Shown here: in pieces, positions 29,039 to 37,897 of the stretch
Position numbering within the stretch: position 1 is the first letter of the stretch
Layout of the letters: every line of letters begins with the position of its first letter
Assembly: GCA_900753405.1 (NCBI GenBank)
Contig: CAADYZ010000013.1
Span: 1-64,000 of the forward strand
Direction of reading: 5' to 3'
DNA length: 64,000 bases
Source: Campylobacteraceae bacterium
GTDB lineage: Bacteria; Campylobacterota; Campylobacteria; Campylobacterales; Campylobacteraceae
Notes under the pieces: generated by a model
Told to the model about the DNA's origin: nothing
Database searches by the model: none
Seen by the model: the letters and a program-made list of their open reading frames with translations, nothing else
Translations under genes and position numbers: made by a program

Positions 29039-30131
29039 TTACCAACTTCCTCAAAAGCTCTTTGACGCTGATGATCTCTTTTAGTCTGTAACCGTTCGCT
29101 CCCGTGAAGAAAAGTCCAGTTTGTTCTCTGCCTTTGTAGGCGTCAAGCAGCCTCTCAGCGATGCAGTAGCCGACCTTTTTCGCCCCTTTGCCACGCTCAC
29201 ACGGCGCAACGCAGTTTGCGATACATTTAATCTTAGGCGCGATCCTCTCTTCGATGAGTCGTTGCAAATTTGTCCTAACCGAGCGCGCAGGGTAGCCGAC
29301 TGGACTTGAAATTAGCCTGATGTCCTCTTCGGTGCAGTTTAGCAAGACCTTTTTGAAATTCTCGTGCGCGTCACACTCGTAAGTGCCGATAAACCTAGTC
29401 GCCATCTGCACTCCGCTCGCCCCAAGCGACATCATACTCTCGATGTCGCTTTTGTCCCAAACGCCGCCCGCAGCGATCACAGGAATGGCGCGTCCAGCGA
29501 CCTTTTCCCATTCTTTGGCTTCTTTGACGATGGTCGGAAGCAGGTTTTCAAGCTGAAATTCCTCTTTGAAGCAGTCTTCGTAGTCAAAACCTTGGTGTCC
29601 GCCGCTTTTTGGTCCTTCGACAATCACCGCATCAGGCAGTCTGTCAAAACGAAGCCACCTTTTGCAGATAATTTTCAGCGCTTTTGCTGAACTTACGATC
29701 GGCACTAAGGCGACCTCTTTAAACTCACGCGCAAACTCAGGCAACGCCGTTGGCAAGCCAGCACCACTGATGATGATGTTGATGCCGTGTTCGCAGGCGT
29801 CTTTTACGATGCGCCCGTAGTCGTTGCTCGCGCACATAATATTCGCACCAAGCGGTGCGTTGCCGCAGATTTTACGCGCGTTTTCGATGATTTTCGCGAA
29901 AGCGCGAGTCGAGTAGAAGTTGATCGCGTCAAACGGCTTGTTTTCGACTAATTTGTCGGCGTATTTGCCGTCTTCGTAACAGCCCGTGCCAACTGAGCTG
30001 ATCACACCCAACGCGCCGTTTGCGCTAACCGTGCCAGCAAGTCTGTCCCAGCTGATGCCAAGCCCCATTCCGCCTTGGATGACGGGAATTTTGATCTCAT
30101 ATTTGCCGATTTTAAGGCTTGAAAATTCCAT
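29028..30131 (-). CDS. Nitronate monooxygenase family flavoprotein
   Basis: The 367-residue protein is a TIM-barrel FMN enzyme of the 2-nitropropane dioxygenase/nitronate monooxygenase family, with PVIQGGMGLGIS at the N-terminus, IISGAGLPTALPEF near the middle and VIAAGGVWDKSDIE for the FMN phosphate. The natural substrate in Campylobacter is not established; FabK-type enoyl reductases are relatives. A C-terminal Cys-rich stretch (CIANCVAPCERG) is visible. AAGGG precedes the ATG. It overlaps the amidase gene by 11 bases, so they are co-expressed. Confidence 0.85.
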   Translation of the reverse strand: MEFSSLKIGKYEIKIPVIQGGMGLGISWDRLAGTVSANGALGVISSVGTGCYEDGKYADKLVENKPFDAINFYSTRAFAKIIENARKICGNAPLGANIMCASNDYGRIVKDACEHGINIIISGAGLPTALPEFAREFKEVALVPIVSSAKALKIICKRWLRFDRLPDAVIVEGPKSGGHQGFDYEDCFKEEFQLENLLPTIVKEAKEWEKVAGRAIPVIAAGGVWDKSDIESMMSLGASGVQMATRFIGTYECDAHENFKKVLLNCTEEDIRLISSPVGYPARSVRTNLQRLIEERIAPKIKCIANCVAPCERGKGAKKVGYCIAERLLDAYKGREQTGLFFTGANGYRLKEIISVKELLRKLVNGE

Positions 30132-30294
30132 ACAAAACCCTTGTGAATAAATAAGTGTCTAAATATAGCCAAATTTCCTTAAATTTAAGACACAATTAAA
30201 CTTATTTAGCCGCTAAAATTGTCAAAATCAAATTTGATTTACGCTAAACATTAAATTTATAATCAAAAACTACAACGCAAAATCGAGTTTAGCG

Positions 30295-31233
30295 TCAAAA
30301 ATTCTCGACCGCCTCTTGCAAGATTTTCGCCGCCCCGCGTCTTAAAAAACGCTCCGCAAACTCTCTGCCAACCTCCAAAATTCTACTTGTGTTGTCGCAC
30401 GCACAACCCGTTTTAAACTCAAATTCCGCCGCGTCACGCAAAATTTTCTCGCCATTTGGCAACCCCAAAATTCCACTAACGCGCATTTTGCCCTCCAAAA
30501 GCTGCGCAAAAACGCCGATCGGAGCTTGACAACCGCCTTGAAGTCGCTCGACAAACGCCCTCTCAACGCCCACTTCGCACGCAGTTTTTTCGTCATTCAA
30601 AAACTCCAACGCCCGCATCACCTCCAAATCCTCCACACACTCAACGCCGATCGCCGCCTGCCCCATCGCGCAAATTGTCGGCAGAGGCGAGATGAAAGCG
30701 ACTTCGCTCTTCAACTCCAAGCGATTCACCCCCGCCATCGCAAGCACGATCGCGTCAAACTCGCCCGCATTCAACTTCGCCAAACGCGACTGGACATTGC
30801 CTCGCAAGCTAGTGATTTCAAGGTCGGATCGCAACGCCAAAAGCTGCATCTGCCGCCTCAGCGAAGTCGTCCCAACTCGCGCCCCTTTTGGCAAGGCGTC
30901 AAGCGAGGCGAATTTTTGGCTCAAAAGCGCGTCTGCTGCGTCCTCTCTTTCGCAAATCGCCCCCAAAACCAGCCCTTGCGGCAGCTGCGTTGGCACATCC
31001 TTTAAGCTATGCACCGCAAGTTGCGCCTCTCCTCGCAACATCGCGTTTTCAAGCTCTTTGGTAAAAAGCCCTTTGCCGCCGATTTTCGCAAGCGGCGTGT
31101 CAAGAATTTTGTCGCCCTTTGTGCTAAGCGGCAAAATCTCAACGCTATGCCCCCTACTTTGAAGCCGTTGTTTTATAAAATTTGTCTGCCAAAGTGCCAA
31201 AACACTCTTTCTAGTTGCGATAGTAAGTTTCAT
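30295..31233 (-). CDS. hemC: Porphobilinogen deaminase (hydroxymethylbilane synthase)
   Basis: HemC joins four porphobilinogens to hydroxymethylbilane in heme synthesis. The 312-residue protein has RKSVLALWQ, GGKGLFTKELE, HSLKDVPTQ, GTTSLRR and the cofactor-carrying Cys in GGCQAPIG. GAGG precedes the ATG. It ends the proS-fxsA-hemC group, an order I recall from Campylobacter jejuni. A 160-base AT-rich gap with one motif copy follows. Confidence 0.95.
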   Translation of the reverse strand: MKLTIATRKSVLALWQTNFIKQRLQSRGHSVEILPLSTKGDKILDTPLAKIGGKGLFTKELENAMLRGEAQLAVHSLKDVPTQLPQGLVLGAICEREDAADALLSQKFASLDALPKGARVGTTSLRRQMQLLALRSDLEITSLRGNVQSRLAKLNAGEFDAIVLAMAGVNRLELKSEVAFISPLPTICAMGQAAIGVECVEDLEVMRALEFLNDEKTACEVGVERAFVERLQGGCQAPIGVFAQLLEGKMRVSGILGLPNGEKILRDAAEFEFKTGCACDNTSRILEVGREFAERFLRRGAAKILQEAVENF

Positions 31234-31240
31234 TTTCGCC

Positions 31241-31600
31241 TCATTTTTCTATAATCTCAACATCGATCACATCGTCATCTTCTTGCTTTTTTTCGCGTCC
31301 AAAAAGGCGGAGCACAAAGGAGAGTAAAAGCGTCACAACGCCCAAAATGTCGCAAAAAATTCCGGGCAAAAACAGCAAAAACCCGGCAAAAGAGACGCTT
31401 GCGTGGCTAAGCAGCGTTAGAGGATTTTGCGCAAAAAATAGCGCGAAATTCGCACCTCTTGCCAGCCAAAGTCCAAAAATCGCACTTAAAAAAATCTCAC
31501 CAAAAAAAGCTAAAAAGCCTTGATTAGCGATGAAAAGAGAGCAGCACGCCAACTCAATAATAATGTAAAAGTAAAACCAAAGTCCAAATCGTAAAACCAT
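31241..31600 (-). CDS. FxsA family membrane protein
   Basis: FxsA-type proteins are small inner-membrane proteins of unclear function, named for suppression of F-exclusion of phage T7. This one has 119 residues with about four hydrophobic segments and a charged acidic C-terminus (KKQEDDDVIDVEIIEK). I chose ATG 31600, with GAGG five bases upstream; a longer frame begins inside a dispersed-motif copy and is unlikely. It sits between proS and hemC with short gaps. Confidence 0.85.
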   Translation of the reverse strand: MVLRFGLWFYFYIIIELACCSLFIANQGFLAFFGEIFLSAIFGLWLARGANFALFFAQNPLTLLSHASVSFAGFLLFLPGIFCDILGVVTLLLSFVLRLFGREKKQEDDDVIDVEIIEK

Positions 31601-31649
31601 TTTCACCTCTTCGCCACTCAAATTCGGTTTTTGCAAAAATCAAATTTGA

Positions 31650-33386
31650 CTACTTCATTTCGCTTAACATTTGCGCCAACTTCTCGACCAAATCCCCACT
31701 AGCAAGCGCAAAAGTCTCCTTTTTTAGCCCTTCGCGGACGATGATCTCAACTTCGCCTTTTTGCAAACCTTTTGCGATGATAACGCCAAGCGGGTTGCCG
31801 ATCAGCTCAAAATCCGCCATTTTCGAGCCAAAACGCTCCTTGCGGTCGTCATTTAAAACCTCAAAGCCTCTTTTTTGCAACCCGCTTTCAACCTCTTGGG
31901 CAAACGCCGCCGCCTCATCACTCTCACCGACTATCAAATGCACATCAAACGGCGCAACTGACCGCCTCCAAACGCAGCCTTTTTCGTCAAAACTCGCCTC
32001 AACGCTCGCGGCAACCAAACGGCTCACGCCGATGCCGTAACACCCCATAAAAAACGGCTGCAACCGTCCGTTTTCGTCTAAAAATTCCGCTTTCATCGCC
32101 TTTGAATACTTCGTGCCAAGCTGGAAGATGTGTCCGACTTCGATCCCTTTTGCGAGGCTAAACACGCCGCCGTCAGGCGCGATGTCGCCCTCTTTTGCCG
32201 CGGCGATGTCAGCAAACCGCTCCTCGTTGAAATTCACGACCTTCACGCCGACAAGGTGGTAGCCAACCTCGTTTGCCCCGCAGATCATCTCGCTCTCGCC
32301 CTTTAACTGCTCGTCTATGTAAAACTCAACGCCGCTGCCAAGCCCAACTGGACCGCAATATCCCGCGACAAAACCCGCCTTTGCGACCTCTGATTCGTCC
32401 GCATCCACAACCTCCATCGCCCCGCACGCGTTCGCCGCTTTCGTCTCCTGCAATTCCTCGTCACCGCGCACAAAAAAGGCAACCACGCGACTCTCGTTCT
32501 CGCCGTTTGGCAAAATGTTTGCAAAAATCGCCTTTTTAATCACCGCTTTAATGGTAAAAAACGGCGAAATTTTGAAAAACTCCGCCACTTGGGCGATCGT
32601 GTTTGTGTTTGGCGTGGCAAATTTGGCAAGCCCCGTTTCGCTAACTGGACGCTCCTCTTGCGTCACGCGCTTTGCCCTCTTTGCCGCCTCGACATTTGCC
32701 GCGTAACCTTTTGAGCTGATTAAAATATCATCCTCGCCATTAACCGCAAGCGCCATAAACTCGCGGCTTCCGCTTCCGCCGATCGCCCCGCTATCAGCCT
32801 CAACGCAGCAAAAATTCAGCCCAATCCGCCTAAAAATCCGCTCGTAAGTCTCTTGCATAAGATCAAACTCGCGTTTTAGGTCTGCCTCGCTTGCGTGAAA
32901 GCTGTAACCATCCTTCATCACAAACTCCCGACACCTCATCAACCCAAACCGCGGGCGCGCCTCATCACGGAATTTCAGCCCGATTTGGTAGAGGTTCAGC
33001 GGAAGTTGCTTGTAGCTAGTGACGCGGTTTCGCACAAGGTCGGTCACGCTCTCTTCGTGCGTTGGAGCGAGCAAAAACTCGCCGCCTTTGCGGTCCTCCA
33101 CCCGCAACATCTCTGCCCCAAAACGCTCGTAACGCCCGCTTTGTCGCCAAAGTTGCGCTGGGACAACAAAACTCAAACTCACCTCTTGCGCGCCACTCTC
33201 GTTTAGCTCCTCGCGCACGATCCGCTTGATCTTCTCCAAAACCCTCAGCCCTAATGGCAAAAAATTGTAAAGCCCTGCGCCGATTTGTTGGATGAAGCCG
33301 CCGCGAGTTAGCAGCTGGTGGCTTGGCAAAACGGCGTCTTTTGGAGACTCTTTTAAAGTTGGTGCGTATAATTTTGAAAATTTCAT
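31650..33386 (-). CDS. proS: Prolyl-tRNA synthetase
   Basis: ProS charges tRNA-Pro. The 578-residue protein is the bacterial type with an inserted editing domain between class II motifs 2 and 3. Motif 1 is near GAGLYNFLPLG, motif 2 is FRDEARPRFGLMR and motif 3 includes GCYGIGVSR. The editing insert runs at about 230-390 (KISPFFTIKAVI onwards). AAAGGAAAG precedes the ATG. Two motif copies occupy the gap to fxsA (31617-31655). Confidence 0.95.
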   Translation of the reverse strand: MKFSKLYAPTLKESPKDAVLPSHQLLTRGGFIQQIGAGLYNFLPLGLRVLEKIKRIVREELNESGAQEVSLSFVVPAQLWRQSGRYERFGAEMLRVEDRKGGEFLLAPTHEESVTDLVRNRVTSYKQLPLNLYQIGLKFRDEARPRFGLMRCREFVMKDGYSFHASEADLKREFDLMQETYERIFRRIGLNFCCVEADSGAIGGSGSREFMALAVNGEDDILISSKGYAANVEAAKRAKRVTQEERPVSETGLAKFATPNTNTIAQVAEFFKISPFFTIKAVIKKAIFANILPNGENESRVVAFFVRGDEELQETKAANACGAMEVVDADESEVAKAGFVAGYCGPVGLGSGVEFYIDEQLKGESEMICGANEVGYHLVGVKVVNFNEERFADIAAAKEGDIAPDGGVFSLAKGIEVGHIFQLGTKYSKAMKAEFLDENGRLQPFFMGCYGIGVSRLVAASVEASFDEKGCVWRRSVAPFDVHLIVGESDEAAAFAQEVESGLQKRGFEVLNDDRKERFGSKMADFELIGNPLGVIIAKGLQKGEVEIIVREGLKKETFALASGDLVEKLAQMLSEMK

Positions 33387-33410
33387 TACTTTCCTTTAAT
33401 CAAATTCGGT

Positions 33411-34622
33411 TTAGACAAGATAGACTTTGACAAAATCGCCCTTTTTGCCGCCCAAATCGCCCTTTTTGGTGAAGCAAAAGGCGTTTAAGTTTACAAGCGG
33501 TTTTGTCATCGCAGGGCTGTAAATGTCACCAAAGTCGGTGAAAAACTCACCTTCAACAAGCCGTCCGCAAAGGGTGTCGTTGCGTTTTCCGCGAAGTTTC
33601 AAATCCTCGCCAAGCTTTGCAAAAACGCATTTTGGTGTCACCTCAACTCCGCCGCCAAGCAGCTTTAACGCTGTTGTCACGCCCAAAAACGCCGCAACAA
33701 ACGCGCTCATCGGGTTTCCTGGGAGGATGAAGGCGTATTTTTCGCTTTTGGTTAAGTTGTCAAAACCAAATTTGCTTTTGTAAATTTTCGTTGGTCCGCC
33801 CGGGCGCAAATTTAGCCCTCGCACAAGCCGCTCAAACCCAAGCTCGCTCATCACCTCGTCCATAAAATCCGCCTCGCCGACACTCGCTCCGCCGCTGCAA
33901 ACGATCGCGTCATTTTGACTCAACGCCTCGCTAAAACGCCGCTTCAACTCCGCCTTTTCATCGCGGATTATCCCTGCGTAAGAGAGCGTGCAAAGCGGGC
34001 TTAAAAGCGCACAAATCGCACTGGAATTTGAGTTGTAGATTGAACTCTCGCCTCGCGGCTCCCACGCCTCGACAACCTCGTTTCCGCTGCTAAAAACGGC
34101 GACTTTTGGACGAGCAAAAACCTCCACAAAACTCACGCCTTGCGAGGCAAGGGTCGCCACGCTGCCAGCGGTGATGAGGCTTGAAGCTTTCAGCAAAACC
34201 TCGCCTTGTTTAATGTCCTCGCCGCGGCGTTTGACTCCGTCAAAATCAGGCGTTTGAGGCGGGATGAGCAAAAAGCCGTTTTCGTCAAGCTGCGAATGCT
34301 CCACACGCAAGACGCTGTCGGCGTTTTCGGGCAGTTTCGAACCAGTCATCAGCTTCACGCACTCGCCATCTTGCAGCCGCATCTCGCACTCATCCCCCGC
34401 AAAAATCGTCCTCACCACACGCAACGGCTTGTCTTTGTCACTCGCCTTGTAGGCGTATCCGTCAAGTGCCGAGTTGTCGTAAGGCGGCGCGTCAAAACTC
34501 GCGACAAAATCCCTCGCCAAAACCCTGCCAAGCCCGGCACTCAGCGGGACGATCTCAGTTGTTTTCAGCGGGGCGACCTGCTCTTTTAGCCTCTCAAAAA
34601 GTTCGTTAATCTCTACTATCAT
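33411..34622 (-). CDS. moeA: Molybdopterin molybdotransferase
   Basis: MoeA inserts molybdate into adenylated molybdopterin for molybdoenzymes. The 403-residue protein starts at ATG 34622 (MIVEINELF); an in-frame upstream extension overlaps gyrA and consists of motif DNA, so I exclude it. Motifs are SFDAPPYDNSALDGYA, MTGSKLPENAD, SSGNEVVE, CSGGASVGEADF and PGNPMSAFVA. Near residue 284 a dispersed-motif copy encodes SKFGFDNLTKSEK just before the PGNP motif, an insertion in a surface loop that relatives may lack. Confidence 0.92.
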   Translation of the reverse strand: MIVEINELFERLKEQVAPLKTTEIVPLSAGLGRVLARDFVASFDAPPYDNSALDGYAYKASDKDKPLRVVRTIFAGDECEMRLQDGECVKLMTGSKLPENADSVLRVEHSQLDENGFLLIPPQTPDFDGVKRRGEDIKQGEVLLKASSLITAGSVATLASQGVSFVEVFARPKVAVFSSGNEVVEAWEPRGESSIYNSNSSAICALLSPLCTLSYAGIIRDEKAELKRRFSEALSQNDAIVCSGGASVGEADFMDEVMSELGFERLVRGLNLRPGGPTKIYKSKFGFDNLTKSEKYAFILPGNPMSAFVAAFLGVTTALKLLGGGVEVTPKCVFAKLGEDLKLRGKRNDTLCGRLVEGEFFTDFGDIYSPAMTKPLVNLNAFCFTKKGDLGGKKGDFVKVYLV

Positions 34623-34647
34623 CTTACTTTCTCTGTCTTGCAAACGC

Positions 34648-34692
34648 CAAATTCGGTTTTGACAAATTGCAAATTTGCAAAAACCAAATTTG
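34648..34692. repeat. Inverted dispersed-motif pair between gyrA and moeA
   Basis: Arms 34648-34660 and 34680-34692 pair with one wobble around a 19-base spacer. It could attenuate read-through from gyrA into moeA. Confidence 0.5.
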
Positions 34693-34701
34693 ACTACCAA
34701 A

Positions 34702-37359
34702 CTACTCTTGCCCGTCAAAATCCAGCGTTGGTTGTGCGTTTAGCTCCCCCTCAAACTCCTCGTCACTCTCCTCTTTTGGGCATTTTGCGATGCTGATAAC
34801 CGCGTCGTCATTCACCACATCCACGACCTTTACGCCGCTTGCGTTTCGCCCGCAGTTTCGGATGCTTTGCATATCCACGCGGATCATCTTCCCGCTGTTT
34901 GTCAGCGCCATCAAATCCGCATCCTCATCCACCATCACCACGCCGACAAGGTCTTTTGTCTTGTTTGTAAGCTTCATACAAATCACCCCTTTGCCGCCGC
35001 GGTTTGTCAAGCGGTATTCGCCTGCGGTCGTGCGTTTTCCTAGCCCCTTTTGGCTAACGCTTAGAACCTCTTGTGCGTTGTTTTCGATGACCGCTGCGCC
35101 GATGACACAGTCTTCTTCAAACTTAAAGCGAATGCCCGTCACGCCGCGTGTCGCCCGCCCCATCTGCCTTAGTTTTGCAAGCGGGAATTTCACGCACATT
35201 CCCTTTTTGGTGACGATGAAAATCATCTCACCGCATTCAACTACCGCCTCTTGCGTCTCTTGGGTTTCGTCTTGCTCCTCTTCTTCGTTTGTTAAAACCA
35301 AATTTGACTGCGTCAAGTCAAGTGTCGCTTCGCACTCAGTCGCTTCACCAACCTCTGCAACTTCGCCCTCGCCAAACTCCTCGCTAGCGCCGCCGCCTGC
35401 GATCAGAGCTGTGACTAGCTCGTCATTTTCGTCAAGGTTGATGGCTTTGATGCCAACTGAGCGGACATTGCTGTATTCGCTGAGATTTGTGCGTTTGACA
35501 ATGCCGTTTTTAGTGAAGAAAACAAGCGACTTTTCTTCGCTAAAATCACTCGTTGGGATGATCGCTTTGATCTTCTCATCAGCCTGCAAATTCAGCAAAT
35601 TCACAACCGCTTTGCCCTTTGCGATGCGGCTGCCTTCTGGGATTTTATAAACTTTTAACCAGTAAAGCTGCCCGCGGTCGGTTACAAACATCAATGTATC
35701 GTGGCTCATACAAGTAAAGAAGCTCTCTATAAAGTCGTCCTCGTAAGTCGTCACCGCGACTTTACCCTTGCCGCCGCGTCTTTGCTTTTCGTAACTCTTG
35801 CTTGGGACGCGTTTGATGTAGCCGCGGTGGGTGATCGTTACGACCATATTTTCATTCGCGATCAAATCCTCGATGTCGATGTCGTCATAGTCATCAACAA
35901 TCTCAGTAATCCTCGGACATTTAAATTTGCTTTTGACCTCCAAAAGCTCTTCTTTGATGATATTTTCGATCAACTCTTCGCTTTTTAAAATCGCCTCTAA
36001 CTGCTCGATCAACGCACGGATCTGCACGAGTTCGGCTTCAAGCTTTTCGATTTCAAGTCCAGTGAGTTTTGCAAGCTTCATATCCAAAATCGCATTACTT
36101 TGAAGCTCGCTAAGCGAAAATTCGCTCATCAAATTCGCCCTTGCCGTGTCGGTGTCGGCGCTGCTTTTGATAATCTCGATCACGCGGTCGATGTTGTCGA
36201 TCGCAATCTTCAAACCCTCTAAAATGTGCGCTCTTGCTCGCGCCTTTTGCAGGTCGAAAATCGTCCTGCGGATGATAACCGTTTTGCGGTGGTTTAAGAA
36301 AAGTTTAAGAAGTTCAAGCAGCGTGAAAATTTTCGGCTCTTTGTTGTGAATAGCGAGCATTATCACGCCAAAAGTAATCTCCATTTGGGTTGATTTGTAA
36401 AGATTATTTAGCACAATTTCACTCATCGCATCCCGTTTAAGCTCGATGACAAGGCGAATTCCGTCTCTATCACTCTCGTCTCTAACTTCGCTAATGCCCT
36501 CGATCGCCTTTTCTTTGGCAAGCTCGGCAATGTCGGCGTGAAGCTTGGCTTTATTGACTTGATAAGGCAACTCATATACGATGATGACATCCTTGTTCGG
36601 CTTCTTTTCGATGTGCGTTTTTGCGCGAATTCTCACACGCCCACGCCCCGTGCGGTAGGCATCCAAAATCCCTTTTTTGCCGTAAATTGTCGCGCCCGTT
36701 GGAAAGTCTGGACCTTTGATAAAACCCATAATCTCCTCCAAGCTCGCATCCTTGTTTTCAAGAAGATACAAAAGCCCATCCACCAACTCATCCAAGCTGT
36801 GCGGCGGGATGTTTGTCGCCATCCCAACGGCGATGCCGCTGCTGCCGTTTAGAAGCAAGTTTGGCACGCGCGAAGGCAAAACATCTGGCTCGCTGAGGCT
36901 GTCGTCATAGTTTGGCACGAAATCCACCGTGTCTTTTTCCAAGTCTTTCAGCATCTCCTCAGCAAGCTGCGTCATCCTCGCTTCCGTATAACGCATCGCC
37001 GCCGCACCGTCTCCGTCAATGCTGCCGAAGTTTCCCTGTCCATCCACAGCAGAAATTCGCATCGAAAAGGTCTGCGCGAGCCTTACAAGCGCGTCATAAA
37101 CCGCCGTGTCGCCGTGCGGGTGGTATTTACCGATGACATCACCGACAATCCTCGCCGACTTTTTGTAAGCACTGCGACTGCCGACTCCGAGATTTTCCAT
37201 CGCATACAAAATCCGCCTATGCACAGGCTTCAAACCATCACGCGCATCAGGCAACGCACGCCCGATGATCACGCTCATTGAGTAGTCTAGGTAGCTTGTC
37301 TTGATCGACTCTTCTACATCCACAACTTTAATGTCTTGCTGCTCTAAAATCTCACTCAT
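34702..37359 (-). CDS. gyrA: DNA gyrase subunit A
   Basis: GyrA forms the cutting and rejoining half of gyrase. The protein has about 885 residues from ATG 37359 (AAGGA five bases upstream; the ATG at 37365 overlaps the ribosome site). The catalytic Tyr lies in AAMRYTEARM. The quinolone region reads HPHGDTAVYDALVR, with Thr and Asp as in susceptible Campylobacter. The C-terminal beta-pinwheel repeats follow, with the GyrA-box QRRGGKGK. An acidic insert at about 650-710 (GEGEVAEVGE, then EEEEQDETQ) includes a motif-encoded patch QSNLVLTN. Confidence 0.97.
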   Translation of the reverse strand: MSEILEQQDIKVVDVEESIKTSYLDYSMSVIIGRALPDARDGLKPVHRRILYAMENLGVGSRSAYKKSARIVGDVIGKYHPHGDTAVYDALVRLAQTFSMRISAVDGQGNFGSIDGDGAAAMRYTEARMTQLAEEMLKDLEKDTVDFVPNYDDSLSEPDVLPSRVPNLLLNGSSGIAVGMATNIPPHSLDELVDGLLYLLENKDASLEEIMGFIKGPDFPTGATIYGKKGILDAYRTGRGRVRIRAKTHIEKKPNKDVIIVYELPYQVNKAKLHADIAELAKEKAIEGISEVRDESDRDGIRLVIELKRDAMSEIVLNNLYKSTQMEITFGVIMLAIHNKEPKIFTLLELLKLFLNHRKTVIIRRTIFDLQKARARAHILEGLKIAIDNIDRVIEIIKSSADTDTARANLMSEFSLSELQSNAILDMKLAKLTGLEIEKLEAELVQIRALIEQLEAILKSEELIENIIKEELLEVKSKFKCPRITEIVDDYDDIDIEDLIANENMVVTITHRGYIKRVPSKSYEKQRRGGKGKVAVTTYEDDFIESFFTCMSHDTLMFVTDRGQLYWLKVYKIPEGSRIAKGKAVVNLLNLQADEKIKAIIPTSDFSEEKSLVFFTKNGIVKRTNLSEYSNVRSVGIKAINLDENDELVTALIAGGGASEEFGEGEVAEVGEATECEATLDLTQSNLVLTNEEEEQDETQETQEAVVECGEMIFIVTKKGMCVKFPLAKLRQMGRATRGVTGIRFKFEEDCVIGAAVIENNAQEVLSVSQKGLGKRTTAGEYRLTNRGGKGVICMKLTNKTKDLVGVVMVDEDADLMALTNSGKMIRVDMQSIRNCGRNASGVKVVDVVNDDAVISIAKCPKEESDEEFEGELNAQPTLDFDGQE

Positions 37360-37412
37360 CTTCATCCTTGTAAAAAAAGTTGATTTTAGCCAAAAAATGC
37401 TTTAAAAAAGTT

Positions 37413-37835
37413 TTAAGCAAAGATTTTTAAACTCAGCCAGATCAAAACCGCATACCTAAGCGCCTTGCCTGCGGCGATGAAGAGTAGTGTTTTGAAAAAC
37501 GGGTAGCGACTTAGTCCAAGTGAAACGACAAATAGGTCGCCAAAGATCGGCAAAAAGCTAAAAAACGCGAAAATCCACCCAAAGCGGTTAAAGTCAAAGC
37601 GAAAGCGGCGGAGTTTTTCGAGGCTTTTTTGCGCGAATTTTGCGCCAAAACGGGCTAGAAGGTAGGTCGTCACCGCCCCGAGCGTGTTGGCGACTGAGGC
37701 GGTGACAAAGACGCTTAGCGGCGAGAAGCCCTCTGCCACAAAGGCTGCGACAAAGGCTTCGCTTGCGAGCGGGTAGATGGTCGCAGAGATGAAACTTACG
37801 GCAAAAAGCGTCCAGTAAGAAAGCGTCTCAAACAT
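37413..37835 (-). CDS. YqaA family (DedA-related) membrane protein
   Basis: The 140-residue protein has four to five hydrophobic segments and resembles YqaA, a short relative of the DedA/VTT lipid-transport family (SEAFVAAFVAEG, then GAVTTYLLARFG, FGDLFVVSLGL). It probably sits in the inner membrane; function is unknown. It lies upstream of gyrA in the same direction with a 50-base gap. Motif copies fill the gap to bamA. Confidence 0.8.
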   Translation of the reverse strand: MFETLSYWTLFAVSFISATIYPLASEAFVAAFVAEGFSPLSVFVTASVANTLGAVTTYLLARFGAKFAQKSLEKLRRFRFDFNRFGWIFAFFSFLPIFGDLFVVSLGLSRYPFFKTLLFIAAGKALRYAVLIWLSLKIFA

Positions 37836-37897
37836 CTTTAAACCACAAATTTGTCAAAACCAAATTTGACTAGCATCTCAAATTCGGTTTTGACATT

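Noticed and set aside
34623..34718. Longer moeA frame overlapping gyrA
   Set aside because: It is made of palindromic-motif DNA and lacks homology; ATG 34622 is better.
36970..37130. Quinolone-resistance substitutions in gyrA
   Set aside because: The region reads HPHGDTAVYDALV, with Thr and Asp as in susceptible Campylobacter.
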